A stretch of DNA of 64,000 nucleotides from Ilyonectria destructans. Its lineage: Eukaryota > Ascomycota > Sordariomycetes > Hypocreales > Nectriaceae. Both the position numbers and the translations under genes were made by a program. The stretch is from assembly GCA_020740775.1 (NCBI GenBank), contig JAHEWK010000007.1, forward strand, positions 2,232,001-2,296,000, written 5' to 3'. The notes beneath the pieces were generated by a model, which had not been told where the DNA came from, did not search any database, and saw only the letters and a program-made list of their open reading frames with translations. Within the stretch, counting starts at the first letter, position 1. The number at the start of each line of letters is the position of its first letter. Below, piece by piece: positions 11,020 to 23,146 of this stretch.

Positions 11020-12125
11020 TTAGCTAATGGTAGGTTCGACCTCCACCAAGCCAAATCCTCGGACTTTCTTCGAACCCTTGTAGATGCCATTTATAGTGAT
11101 GCATCCTTCATACGTTGTCTGCGCTCCGTCAGGGGCTACCAATTCTGCATCCCCCCTGATGTTGGCAATGTTGAGCTGTGTACCATCCTCCAATGTAAGA
11201 ATATAAGACGATGGGTAAGAATAGCCAGAAACACTGGACGTCCATGTTTGCTTGGACTTCTGGAGCGAAGCAACAGGAACGACCGACTGGACTCCGTGAA
11301 GCTGTCTTACAGTAGCAAAGGCCGATGCGGCATAGGAATCAGACTTGTCCCAGTTCCAAACGGACATCTTGACGCCGTTGTCGAGATGCAATTCGAACCA
11401 AGTCCATGAGTTAGGTGCGGTGCCCCATTGGCGGTCGTACCATGTCAAGCTCTTGTCCGAAACGATACTAAGCTTGGTACCGTCAATAGTAAGGGATCCG
11501 GTTGTCTTTCCCGCTGGCATGCTCCATTCGTGACCCAAACCGCTCCCGCACTGAAACACCCCCAACCCGCCATTTAGCAGAACAGGGGACGACGTTTCGA
11601 AAGTAATATCGAACTGAACATTCTCAACCGTGCTGAATGTTCTCATCCGGGAAATAGGGTCATTTAAACTGGTTGAACCCATCCCCCAGTCCCCGAAGCT
11701 TGCGTTGAAGACCTCGGTAGCCGTATAGACCTTAGAGGTGTTGCTTAATTTGCTGAACGTGTAGTAGTAAGACGGGTCGGTCATGTCAGTTACAGAGGCG
11801 CGGTAGATGGAACCTCCGCCAAAGCCAGCCAAGACGTGCGACACGACCATATAATCGTGCCCGTTAGACGCGTGGACGAACGAGGATGACCAGAAAGAGC
11901 CGCCCGCAGCAGGGGTATCTGATGCGTTCATTTGAGTGGCAGCCAGGTCGTAGGTCAAAGGCAGGTTGTCCTAAGCAGTATCATATAAGTATAAGATCTT
12001 TAGCATACTTAAAGGGCTCTTACCGAAAGACCAGTCAAGTTGGTACTATCAGCTTTGAAGGCGAATGTCGCCGCCCTCGCTAGGGCGGAGGGCAGGGCAA
12101 GAGCAAGGATCTTAATTGGAAGCAT
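11020..12125 (-). CDS. Secreted AttH/CrtC-domain protein, kievitone-hydratase-like
   Basis: Two exons, 12125-12024 and 11970-11020, joined by a 53-bp phase-0 intron; 350 residues. The N-terminus is MLPIKILALALPSALARA, a plausible signal peptide. The body is a two-lobed, beta-rich AttH/CrtC-type domain with GLGHEWSMPAGKTTG, KSLTWYDRQWG and WFELHLDNGVKMSVW stretches. The family includes kievitone hydratase of Fusarium solani, a secreted enzyme that detoxifies a bean phytoalexin. Lipocalin-like decalin Diels-Alderases of fungal polyketide clusters share the fold. Length and the secretion signal favour the hydratase type, and no polyketide synthase is nearby. Substrate is inference. The gene is intact although its surroundings are decayed. 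Confidence 0.85.
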
Positions 12126-13570
12126 TTTGACAAGAGGTATGTAAACGTAAGTCAGACTCAGGTTGCGAATAAGTCTGGTGTCTTTAGCTTTCTTATCTTG
12201 AGAGATTTGGGATGAGGAACCTCTTGAGAAGTTGGCATCCTCCATACTTATAGATATCCTTCGCCGCAGAGACATAATTGTGGGCAGTGTTAACATGTCA
12301 AAACCTCCGAGTCAGTTCCACGATGGGTCTCGCACATTCGTCCGATGTGCGTGGGCGCTTAGTAAGCGGGAGTATAACTATGGAAGACTAGCCATCTTTC
12401 AAGGCTGTTTCGTAAACTAAGATTACTTGATTTTAAGGTTTATGCTAGTAGACGCTGTGCCTGGTCTACTTGCTGTTAGATCCGTTACGGCCAAATTGAT
12501 CAAAAGATTTGTGTTCAAATTGATGATGATATTGATGCTTGCTTGTGCCGGTCATCCGGACCGGTCCGAAGAGGGGGTATTAGACCCCTTTCTGACTAAG
12601 GTCAGGATATCGATCTATCAGAGGTTTCGTCATACAGGGTCATCTTCCAACACTTACGACAACGTGTTCGCGGTGATAGGTTGCTCCGACTCCAGTTCTA
12701 GGACACCGTCAAACGCTAGACCTTTCCGGGCGAGTAGAGGCAGTGTTGTTTCGTCAAGGAACCGATGCTGTACGGCAAGGCAGGCAGAAAAATCCACGAC
12801 TGGGAGTTACTGATTCGACTCATAGACATCTGATACTGGGCCTTAGCTTACTCTGGATTTTTTTTTGGCGAGTGTGAGTCACGGGATGGCGGAAATTAAC
12901 GAATCGTTTATTGCTTCAAAGACACCTGCAGGCGGACAGAAAAAAACAGCTTCACCGTCTTTCGATCAGTGTTATAGCTAGGCTCCAGCACGGTATACGT
13001 CTAATTACATGTAGAAAAATGCTCTCGGTCTGAACAAGCTGGCCTCGGCAGCTTGTGAGGCGCTGTGACCATGACTTCTTAAACCACGGATGTCGATGCT
13101 TACGGAATGCATCTATTGACAAACGCATTTGTTAAAGGGAAGATAGGCAATAACTCTTCGACAATATCAGCCCAGTCCTGGATACTGTATAAGACTGCCG
13201 TTTCACTTCTCTTTATTGTACAACAATTTTCCTGGCATTTTAGAAATCAGTTCCCAGTGGGCAACTCCTTTGGCAGAAAGGATGCTATCGGTTTGCGTAC
13301 CAATTGAGACCCTCAGCCGAGTACTGCAAGCCTAGATTGCATATAGAGTTAATTTTTCTTAAGCTATTCGGGTTATCAACTGTCCGAAGCTGTTCCTCTA
13401 TGAAGGCCTTACGTGTGGATTTGGCCTGTGACGCTTGCAAGAGCACAGCCACCAACTTACGCGTCGCTTGAGTTGCTGGGTATCAAAAGGGTAAAAATTG
13501 TGAGGCTGTGCCTCCATAAGTCAAGCTACTCGCGGGCTTGCATCTGGCAGTAACAGCTCCCGGGTCATAG
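12126..13570. other. Promoter of the AttH-like gene, then gene-free tract
   Basis: A CTATAAG box lies near 12,246-12,252 (about 120 bp from the start codon) for the minus-strand gene. From 12,440 to 12,640, read on the minus strand, the sequence again resembles an LTR end, including the second copy of the 41-bp repeat. From 12,640 to 13,570 no gene was found; the sequence is AT-rich with dense stops. Confidence 0.4.
12597..12637 (-). repeat. Right copy of 41-bp inverted repeat
   Basis: Inverted match to 10397-10437 (two mismatches). The matching part ends in both places next to G-rich GAGGGGG-like sequence, which suggests a shared repeat family rather than chance. Confidence 0.75.
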
Positions 13571-14857
13571 ATATTAGTAGAACTACTTATCCGACATGGA
13601 GCAAAGGTAGAGAGCAAAAGCTGGAATCCAGGACAGCACACGACTGAGCCAGAAACGCCAACAACACCACTGCTTCTCCACGCCACGCACGACCTGGAAA
13701 GTAGTCCCCATGGAATATTCAACACAGTGGCTACACTTCTCAAGTATGGAGCCAAGATTGACCAACGGTTTGAAAACTCAACACTGTTGAACAAGTTCAT
13801 GATTAAAGAGCCGACACAGAACGTACTGGACGTGGCCAATTTCATGCTCGACCAGAGGGCGGATGTGAATGGGCCTCGTGAGATAGGCCGATTGGTACAC
13901 CGACCCATTCATCTTGTCCTACGCAGTGCAGACGAGCAGCTCCCAAGCACAAGTTGGTTCAAAGCTACCAGGCGCTCTTCGTCAAAAATGGGACTTCAGA
14001 TCCTGAAGCGCCTTCTTGATCTTGGCGCAGACCCTAACTGCACAGACGGCAATGTGGATACCCCGTTGACATATGCGTGCCGCTTACCGTTTGAAGTTGA
14101 TGGTCGAGAAGTCATCAAAATTTTGCTGAACCACGGGCTGATGTCAACGGCGTCTCCGGTACCGGGCTAAATCTCTTGCATACAATCCTACATCAATCTC
14201 TACCCTTTAGAGACAGCCGTGGTCCATTCCAAACTATCTCCGAAAGCGTTATTCTCGAGCGCGGCCAGATTTCAGGTAATCGCCACAATCGAAGTCTCCG
14301 GGAAGCTCGACCTTGACGCTCGGGATCTGCAAGGAATGACAGCTCTGATTAGACTAGCCTCACTGCGACTGCACAAGCGGCCAAAGGGTAGTTGTTTTCT
14401 TGATAATGTGCCTATGCGCAAACGAATGATGGTCATGTTACTACGAAATGGAGCCGACGTACACACGAAACAACTTGGGAACACCGAAAACTCACTTTGT
14501 GCCGGTGGTACAGCACTGCATTTTGCCTGTTACAACTGCGATCCTGCCATGCTGAAGCTGCTTATCGATAATGGCGCTGCGAAAGATGTCAGTAGTTTCA
14601 CCAAGGCCGGCTTCACGGTACTCATGATCTTGGTGACTGCAGCGATTGACAAGGTGATGAGCGGCAGCGAGCTGGAATGTGTGAAGCAACTGCTCCTTGA
14701 AGCAGTTGCGGATCCATTCATCAAAAATGCAGCGGGCAAGACGGCCTGGGATATTTGGGTTGAGAAACGCCCGGTCTCTTCATACTGGGTATTAGAACCG
14801 GTGATTAAAGATTTTGAGGTTCTGGATGATGACGTCAAGGAGAATCTTTCAACTTGA
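13571..14857 (+). pseudogene. Ankyrin-repeat gene remnant
   Basis: Ankyrin motifs run along the plus strand: VELLIRHGAKVESKSW (from 13,576), VATLLKYGAKIDQRF, ILKRLLDLGADPNCTDGNVD, VIKILLNHG, MLLRNGADVHTKQ, TALHFACYNCDPAMLKLLID and LLEAVADPFIKNAAGKTAWD. The frame that reads NHG at 14,138 hits a stop at 14168-14170. The next repeat (ADVNGVSGTGLNLLH) continues in the +1 frame, and the original frame resumes near 14,265. This indicates two compensating small indels. A stop also lies just upstream of 13,571 and no start codon is evident. An intron at 14158-14209 was tested but does not restore the frame. Ends are approximate. Confidence 0.7.
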
Positions 14858-15225
14858 TGTGACCGCCATTTTCAGCGTTCGTATGTTATGGGAACGCAAG
14901 GTTTAACAATATTATTTGAGGCTCTGTAAGCAGTCCGTATTTCCAATCATTCATATAAAATAAATTTGTCCAAGAATAATTATTTAACCAGCTGTGTTGA
15001 ACCCATTGGAAATGCCAGTTTTGTCTGAGCGTGCGAACTTAGACATACCCAAGAAGACGAAAACACTGCGCCCCAATAACTCCCAAAAATTTCTCTCAAA
15101 ACACTGCGTATTACTTATTGTATCCCTTCTAGTGTTGGGTAGCCGCTGTTGTCGGGGTACATCGGCCTCATCGGTTCTCACATCCCATACAATATTGCGA
15201 GTTCGACTGGCAAAACAAGATCATT
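14858..15225. other. Gap between ankyrin remnant and small gene
   Basis: AT-rich sequence with no recognisable feature. Confidence 0.4.
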
Positions 15226-15521
15226 TCATTCATTTCCCTTTGTGGCCACGATCGCGTTTAGGCCTGAGTTGTAAACATTCCAAGGGCCGGATTGAGACTT
15301 ATCAGTCCCCTGGGCTTTTGGTGGAATCTCCAGAGCACCGTGGAGTATGTGAGTTTCTGCCGACTTATTCTTGTTAGCTGTAGTACTCTTCCAATGCATA
15401 TGTCAATACGTACTACAACTGAAGGGGAAGGGACAGAGTGACCTTGAGCCCATGCCCCGGCATGAACAACTAGGTGACTTTTGTGTGCTTTGTCGGCGTG
15501 TTGCATAGGGTCGATTGCCAT
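15226..15521 (-). CDS. Possible small protein of 80 residues, unknown
   Basis: Read on the minus strand, an ATG at 15521 follows a CT-rich, A-rich leader ending CAACACAAAC, with a TTAAATA box at 15657-15651. The first exon (15521-15410) starts MAIDPMQHADKAHKSH. A 53-bp intron ends in a textbook fungal branch and acceptor (GCTAACAAG then GGCAG at 15357). With the donor at 15409 the second exon (15356-15226) reads to a stop. A donor four bases earlier would give 68 residues in another frame. No signal peptide or known domain is visible. The transcriptional signals look real, but the frame of exon 2 is uncertain. Confidence 0.35.
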
Positions 15522-16762
15522 GTTTGTGTTGATGGAAGATTTCTTGACAGGGTAAAGTTGATAGATTGAATGAAAGAAGTTGTGAAGACGTTTTGTAGCA
15601 GCGATGGAAAAGATAGTTACCAAAATGAACCCAAGGAAGTTGGATAGTGCTATTTAAGCACAAGACTCAATATCACCTTGGCATTGAGAGTAACCGATCA
15701 AGCTGGTATAGTTGTTGCAATTTCCTGTTTAGGTAAACCCAAATATACACCGAGTTTATGCGCATTCTAGCTTTCGCCCACGTGTGCTAGGACGAGACTT
15801 TCTTAGCATGGCTGACATTGGGGACTGTTGCATTCAGGCATGTCATCAAGGACGTCACCTAGTCACCGGTGCTATCTTTATTCACATGTGGGTCTCGAAT
15901 CATTTTGGAATTTCCTAGTTGGGTAAATCCAACTGGAATTTGGGGCTTGCGAGGTCAATTCAAAACAGGTGGCTAACAACACTACCGCTCTCCAGCCGCT
16001 TCTCGGCTTATCAGGTGGGACCAACTAATTTTGATAAACGTCCGTCTGAGGTGGCCCGCGCACGGCTCAACGATAATGTTGCTGTAAATATCCTCATTTG
16101 GCTTCTCTCTTTGAAAGAAGGATCCATAACAACGATAAGCGCTGAGTAGCGATCAACTTCTTGGACCACTCCAGGATAAGGCTGAGGCGTCAAAAAATCC
16201 ATCATCACGATGGGCATTAGCCAGCTTGTTCTTTGAACAGAGCAGATCTTTGTCAGGCTGCTATCAAAGCCTCGTCATCATTCACGTTGGATCTTGTTGA
16301 GGCGTTGCATGAAATGGGAGCAAACATGCAACCCCCTTAAGACGCCACTTGGACAGGGGAGATGTTTGTGGAGATGTTGTAATTGCCACAACGGGGATAG
16401 TCTGATACTGGCGGTGAGAGATTAGGACAGATATTTGGTGTACTCCAGGATTAACTATTGTCCGGGCTGATTGTCACTAACGGTAAGGCTGCGTAGGGCA
16501 CACACTGTCCAATGATAAGATAGCACGAGTCGAAAAGTTGTTTCATCACTTGCAAGGATGATGGATGCCTCCTGCAGGTTGGAAATGACGGTTCGCCTTG
16601 AAGATATGATAAACGAGACCAAAGCCAGTGTGGGTGCCTGACTTGTTAATTTAGCCTGTCCAAAACATTCGTTTCAAACACTTTTCGTTCTTTTTCGTCC
16701 CGCAGTTGCTTCCGATGCTAGCAGGACCGGAGTAACATTCTCAAATATCTGTTTCGCCTAAT
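15522..16762. other. Gene-free tract with an ankyrin trace
   Basis: The only coding-like trace is at 16,254-16,340 on the plus strand, which reads SFTLDLVEALHEMGANMQ before a stop, an isolated half ankyrin repeat. The rest has dense stops on both strands. The last 100 bases are the promoter of the Clr5-domain gene. Confidence 0.4.
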
Positions 16763-19327
16763 ATGGTCTCTCCACCCATTCCTTCAAACGCCCCTCAACC
16801 AGGGGACGTGAAGCTTAATTGGGTCGTCGACGGTCGGCGGCCGCCCCGCGCATCGCGAATATTCAACGATGAGTTAGATCGGTACAAGGATCAGATATAT
16901 AACATGTATATCACGGCAAACATGACTCGCAGCGAGGTAATACGCCTCTTGGCGGAAGTCGACACACTTGTGATATCGTAAGCGAACTCTTCCGGACTCC
17001 CTTTGACAATACAATGTGTAATGAAGACTAACTAACACATCCGTAGGCCAGACCAATTCTCGAAGGCCACGAAGCGATGGGGGTTCCAAAAGCACAATCG
17101 TCGCCATGATGCACCGAATCATGCCACAGTTGTCTCAATCCCAGCTGAGAATGCCGACGAGAGACAGGACCAGCATCCGCAATCCATCTTCCTCAATGAC
17201 TCCGCGACGCCTGCATCAATAGTGTCCTCTGTCGAAGTGGCCAAAAGGCCGCGATCAGTAAATAGCTGGTCGAGTCTCGCCGATAGCAACCACCCGCCAC
17301 GACATTCCCAGTCGATATACAGGCCACCAAAACGACCCAAATGCACAAGCGACCCCGACGCCGCAACAGAAGAAAATATCAGCACCCCAGTAGACATCAC
17401 CGCGGTGGTCATTGGCGACACTGATGCGCTCGACAATCCGCAACTGGAACAAAATGGAGACTCACGATCGCCATCTCAACCTCCTCAGGCCGACTCTGTT
17501 GATTCTCCACAAAATTCCATGAGCGATCTGGACTCGACATCGTCGGCGACACCACTGGTCGAGGATGAAGTATTGGCAGCGGAGTTCTTGGCCTGTTGCT
17601 ATATGTTCAACAGGGCATTTCGCCATTTCAAAACAGCATTCACTCATTTGGAAGACAAACCATTCTCAAGCAAAGAGAAACGATCGAGAATCCTGGACTT
17701 GGCAAGGACTGCAAAGTCATCAGGTAATCGCGAGACGGCATGTGGCATCTTGGAATCTGAGCTGGAGGCTGGCTATGACCCTTTGAGCACTGTCAACAAC
17801 GACACTGCGGTCTCGCCCTCTCGAGAATCCATCATGCCGGAACGATCCTTCTTAATTCATCGGCATCTGGCCAAACTGTACTCACATCGTCGTGGCCAGA
17901 CTGATCAAGTTCAACAACACCTTGACAAAGCTCGGAACTTTACCAATTCTGACACTCCACTCGACCTCTGGACTCTGTGCCATCTCTCGGAGGGTACGTC
18001 TAATGGCCACATTCCGGACAAACTCCTCGGCTTGCTCAAATACGACGACGGAACATTCGCTTTGGTCATCAAACCGTGTCTACGATGGTGCAGAAAGCAA
18101 TTCCAGCCACTTCAAAACAATCAACCTTACCAAGGCGCCCAAATAGCACGAATGAGCCCTACTGCTCTAAGTCAGTTGGTTGAGAAATTCAACAGTCTGG
18201 CTTTATGGGCCGACACCAGCTTCCTCTTTGCCTATCTCTGGAAAGACCTCCAGCTCTCTCCGCCGTCAAGCTATGATCAACTCACCTGGCTTGATGCTGA
18301 CTTGCTGCCGGGCATATCAACGACGCATTTTCTGATGATCATTTGTAGGATGATTGTGGACGAAACTCGCGTGTTTTTCAGGTTTAAGAACGTCAAATTG
18401 GATGCTGAGACTCTAGCAGCGTCAGATATCCCTGGGAACTGCACCTATGCTAGCACTTCGCAATACAACATGGCAATCGACTCACTGATAGCTTACGGGG
18501 AGACATCAGCAAAGGAAGTCAAACGACGGTTCGTGAATTCCTTTTACAGACATCATTCATGGGCGCCACCCATCCGACAGGACAAGGAACTCATTTTGCA
18601 ACTGCAATCCAATCACGTTGAGTGCCTGAATTCAATATTGAAGGCCAGGCAGACCCTACGTTCGCCGACCCCAACACTTCTGACTCCGAAAATACCCGAA
18701 ATACAAGATATAGCAAACGAAGAGCCCAAACATGCCTCATTGAATGAACTTTTCGACACACAAGCCCTGTACGAAATGATGGAGACGGCATCGCTAAACG
18801 ACTCGGGTAGCCACATGAGTGTACAGACAGACAGGCCCTCAAGGGCTTCTTCATGTATTACAATGAGTTCCACGGCATCTCTCAACTTACGTCATTTGTA
18901 CATAGGCGCTGTCCAGGGAAACCCGGCAATTTCCCGAACCTTGGTATCGGTATCACGGCTCTCACACTCATCCCTGGAGTCTCGTTCCAGCTCGCTTCGA
19001 AGATTTATCGCAGCCGGCAGAAGCGTAAAATCGCAGCTGGGAGGTTCGAAACCTCCATCTTTGAATAATAGGAACTCGTCGTCTGCAGGGCTGGATATGT
19101 GGTCAGACTGGGATGGAGAGCCTCATATGTTTAGTGCAAGCAGACAGGGTAGTGTAAGTGGCACAGAGTTCAGCATGGCCGACATAATTGAGGATCAGCG
19201 CGAACTACGGCCGGAGCTACGTAACAGTAGCGAGGGAAGATTTTTGACTCCGGGAAGCATCGATAATCAGACCGAGAATGAGACATTGGGAACACGATTT
19301 GTGCATCTCTGGAGGGGAAGGGAATAG
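16763..19327 (+). CDS. Clr5-domain protein, 831 residues
   Basis: Two exons, 16763-16977 and 17047-19327, split by a 69-bp phase-2 intron with a CTAAC branch region. The Clr5 domain spans the junction (about residues 33-85): a DELDRYKDQIYNMYI stretch, then TRSEVIRLLAE, then SPDQFSKATKRWGFQKH. In fission yeast Clr5 is linked to silencing; in filamentous fungi the domain is common, short and of unknown role. It often heads long proteins with helical repeats. Here the rest is polar and serine-rich at both ends, with an alpha-helical middle (LAKLYSHRRGQTDQVQQHLDKA). No transmembrane segment is seen. It is likely nuclear by family; function unknown. Confidence 0.85.
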
Positions 19328-19432
19328 ATTGACTGTTAGAAGCAACAAGCTCACATACTAGACATTATTTACAGCGTCACTTAATTTTAAAAGTAATGTA
19401 ATGTTGATACACTCTTGTAAGAATAGTAATAC

Positions 19433-21137
19433 TCATGCTGCCGCCTTACCTCTCGTCTCGTAAGGCAAAATGAGAAAGACAAGCCCAGCCACCATAAACA
19501 GCGCAGCCGAGATCCAGACAGGCATATCGGTATTTATGCCAATATACGCAGCAATTATAGGAGCCATAAGTCCACTTAGCCGATTGAACATGGCCACAAG
19601 GCCATTCGCTGTACCTCTGATCGGGGCCGGAAACAGTTCAGGTGTGTACGAGTACAGCAGCCCATATACCAGGTTCTGAAAAAATGCAATTGCGCAGGTG
19701 AAGCCCAAGACACTCGCGTTCGTTGTCGCTCGAGTATAGAGAAACAAAAAGACTCCTGTTCCAATGCAGGCAAACGTCCCTGTGCCCTTGCGGCCGATCC
19801 GCTTTAGGTCAACGGTGAAGCCGCCGAGGATGGAGGCAGGGATACCGCAAACGGCTTGGATGGCGTAAGTGCGGTAGGTCTTGCTCAACGAAGAGCTTCC
19901 GAGAGTAACGCCTTTGTTTTCGAGATAAATCGGGATGAAGGAGTTGTAGAGGGGATATGCCATGCCAATGGCACACCAGAGGAAGATCATGAGTGAGGTG
20001 GAAAAGGCGAGGCGGGGAGTGGAAAAGAGGGCCTGGATCTTGCCGGGTTTGAACTTTTGGAGGTTTCGCTTCATGATATTCCGAGAGTCACCGTTTGGAG
20101 CTGTCGGCTGCTCCGTGTCGGCGGCTCTGGCACGGAGCTCAGCATCGATGGCTTCGAAATGAGAGATGGTAAGCCACGTGGTGGTCTTGTTCCGTGCGGC
20201 AATCTTCTGCACTACTTGGACGGCTTGCTCATCTAGGCCTCTTCCGAGAAGATACTTGGGAGTTTCGTAGACCCGGAAGAAAAACCGCATGAGAAACATG
20301 ACTAGGGTCAAGCCGCCAAAGGTCCAGTAGGTGTATCTCCAACCAAGGTTATCCTCATATCGGCACTGGCCAGCGGGTGTGTCTGAAGGGCAGGAGAAGT
20401 TTGCAATAAGAGGCCTATACTCAACTGTTAGTACTCTTGACTCCGCGTGTCGTTGCAATATGAATCTTACCATCCAATTAGTGCCGCAACTGCCTGACCA
20501 ACAGACCAGAATCCCGATTGCATCGTGAGGAGGTATTGATGCGTAGCAGGGACGAACTCGAGAAAAATGGCACTGTCCACCGGCTGGTTCCCGCCGGTAC
20601 CAACGCCGATGATGGCGCAGCAGGTTGCGATGGCCACAAAGTTGGGACTTCCTGCACCGACGAGGCCGGCGAGTGAAGAGAGGAGCAGTGTAACATTGAA
20701 GGCTAGACGGCGTCCAATAAAGTCAGCCGTCATGGGCCAGACCGTAGAGCCGACTACCAGGCCTGCGTACTTGGCAACGGTCAGAAACGCGATACGCTCA
20801 ACGACGAATTCGTTTCTGACGGCCGGGCTGATGATGGTGATGGCTTGCATCCAGAACTATTGTATTGGTGAGCAATTAATGCAAACTGAGGATAAAGAGC
20901 ACTTACATTGTCCACGAACCACCCAAATCCAGTCATGGCAAAGATCTTCCACTGGAAGGAACCCATGCCAATGTCAATCAAAGCCTGGTTCATGACAGCT
21001 ACCTTTCTCTCGTACACCTCATCTGCTCCGTGGGGGACGGCGCTGGTATCGATGCCACGGTAGTCATTCTGCTCGTCGATGGTACCCTTGCTGTAGGACT
21101 CTGCGTCAATGGGCTTAGGCTTCTCGTTCAGAGCCAT
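19433..21137 (-). CDS. MFS transporter (SV2/sugar-porter type), 12 TM
   Basis: Three exons, 21137-20907, 20856-20471 and 20414-19433, giving 532 residues. Introns of 50 and 56 bp keep the frame, and the second has a perfect GTACTAACAG branch. The cytosolic N-terminus ends at FAMTGFGWFVDN, the entry to TM1 in the SV2-like branch of the major facilitator superfamily. The TM2-3 loop reads DFIGRR, TM5 is followed by PETPKY-type sequence (VYETPKYLLGRG), and the second half carries DLKRIGRKG and YTPELFPAPIRGTANG. The substrate is unknown. It is divergent from the dioxygenase-like gene and probably shares its promoter region, so export or import of that pathway's compound is a reasonable guess. Confidence 0.9.
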
Positions 21138-21965
21138 GTTTTGCTTGGATGGTGGGATAGTTTGTAGGATTCTTCCTGCAGAAGGATTCAGGTTGTGATA
21201 AAAGATGCTCTGAGATTGGTTGATGATTTGATCCGTTTTCGCAAATAAACAGGGCCTTGCCACGGCTCATATACTCGGTTCAAACCACAGCCGTACTGAC
21301 ATTAAGATTCTTATCCTCACCATGGCTCGAAGAGGTTATCCAGGAAAACCCCGGTCGCGCTATCTACAGGGTCCACTCCCCCTCAAAACCCAGCAGAACG
21401 CTGAAGATTAGCCCATGACTAATGTGCCATCGGGCGGTTCAAATACTCTTCTTCCGTCCTAGCGCCGTCATTGTGGCAAGACATCATCACGTATCACCCA
21501 TATCTCCGTCTGCTCAGCGCTTCAAATGACCCCGATTTAGTTAACTCATTTTACCCCGCAATGATTGTGCGCCAAGACTGGTTTGCGTCGAGTCATTGCA
21601 ACCCCTCAGCAAAGATATCCGCGTCTCGAATACTTCGTTTTCGGCATGGTGTTGATCTTATGCCGCCGGGTTCCGCCTGCCGCGCCTTTAATACCCCCAA
21701 CTGAGTATCGTCTATCAAATACAGTTCACAATCTAGGGTAACCGATCATGTGGGTATCTTGATCATCATTTCCCGGATTTTCCGTAATCAGACACATAAT
21801 CTGGCGGTTGGAATACCCATTTTTGGTTAACCCCCTAATCGCCACGTCTCTCATGACTGTTATATAAACGATAAAGAGATCTATGCTCTCGCTGTTATCT
21901 ACATCACCACCAACATTATCACACAAGCACTTATCCCTTCTTGAACCAACGATTATTTCGTCACC
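21138..21965. promoter_or_regulatory. Divergent promoter region between MFS and dioxygenase genes
   Basis: An 828-bp region with no gene, between the starts of the MFS gene and the dioxygenase-like gene. A TTATATAAACG box at about 21,860-21,870 is placed for the plus-strand gene, and its leader is CA/CT-rich. Co-regulation is inference. Confidence 0.5.
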
Positions 21966-23122
21966 ATGGCTCCTTCTATCACCTACGATACGCCGACCAT
22001 GGCGGGTCCATTCCCATCTTCCAAGATTGCTGCTCCAGCCACCCTCATGCCTGTGCAATTTGATGCAGCCAAGCATTTGGCATACTCGGCACCAGCATCT
22101 ATCTTGACTATGAAAGATCTCAAGCTAGAGCCAACGGCGCTATCGCCTGTGGCTACCACTGAGCCGTTCCCATTCATGTCTCACGACGCGGTGTTGCAGC
22201 ATCGACGGGAGCTGTTCAGCAACGATGTCTTGGACAATTGCCTCCACCACACTCGCCCTGGTTCAGTCCAGCTGCGCGGCATGGCACCAAGATATGCCCC
22301 TTTCATCCACAATTTCTGGCATTCTCCTGAAGTGCTCAAGATTGTCAGCGACCTTGCAGGTGTTGAGTTGGTTCCCGCCATGGACTATGAAATCAGCCAT
22401 ACCAACGTCCAGCTTGGACCAGGTGGGATTGAGGGTGTTAGAAACACCCCACTTGAGCCGCCTGTCGCAACCGAGGAAGCGATCAAGCGATTTGAGCAGG
22501 ACAGACCCAAGAAGCAAGCTGTTACTGATCAATCCAAGCCCATTATCGAGTGGCACAAGGATTCGCACCCTTGGGTCTGTGTTGTAATGCTTTCCGACGC
22601 GAGAAATATGTCAGGCGGAGAGACAGAGCTCATGAAGGGGGATGGAACAACCCTCAAAGTGAAAGCACCACAAATGGTATGTTCTCACGTTGGTTGATCT
22701 CACAGCCATTAATGTTACGTTAGGGATGTGCTGTTTTGCTCCAGGGCAGATACATCACGCACACGGCAGCTCCTGTCACCAACATGCCGGAGCGAGTCAC
22801 CATTGTCACGTCGTTCCGGCCCAAGAACCCAGAACTGCTGGACGAGACCACAAACGCCAATGTCCGTAACAAGTCTCATATTACCGAGCTTTACTACCAG
22901 TGGACCACATATCGTCTTGATGTCTTGTCTCAGCGCGCTCGTATCGCTGCGGATGCGTTGAGGGAGAAGTATTCGGCCAACATTGAGAAATCAGATCCCC
23001 AGGGCAAAGGTGGCCTCTGTCGGGTTGAGACGGTGAATGTGACAGAAGTGGAGAAGTGGTCGAATGAGATGATCAAATATATTAAGGAGACGATGCATGA
23101 GATGAGGCCTCTTGGTCAATAG
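21966..23122 (+). CDS. 2-oxoglutarate/Fe(II)-dioxygenase-like protein
   Basis: Two exons, 21966-22676 and 22724-23122, with a 47-bp phase-0 intron; 369 residues. A complete facial triad is present in the second half: HxD in EWHKDSHPW (H197, D199) and a distal histidine in YITHTA (H250). An arginine 11 residues later (R261, in MPERVTIV) could hold the 2-oxoglutarate carboxylate. Spacing matches the Fe2OG fold. No signal peptide is seen. Fungal relatives of this layout are mostly uncharacterised and often lie in small metabolic clusters. The neighbours, a divergent MFS transporter and a Zn2Cys6 regulator only 24 bp away at the 3' end, support a cluster role. Confidence 0.85.
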
Positions 23123-23146
23123 GCATCTACCTTACACGGCGGCCTG

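Noticed and set aside
14158..14209. Possible intron in the ankyrin remnant
   Set aside because: GT-AG ends and a pyrimidine tract are present, but splicing does not restore the frame, and the ankyrin reading continues through it in the +1 frame.
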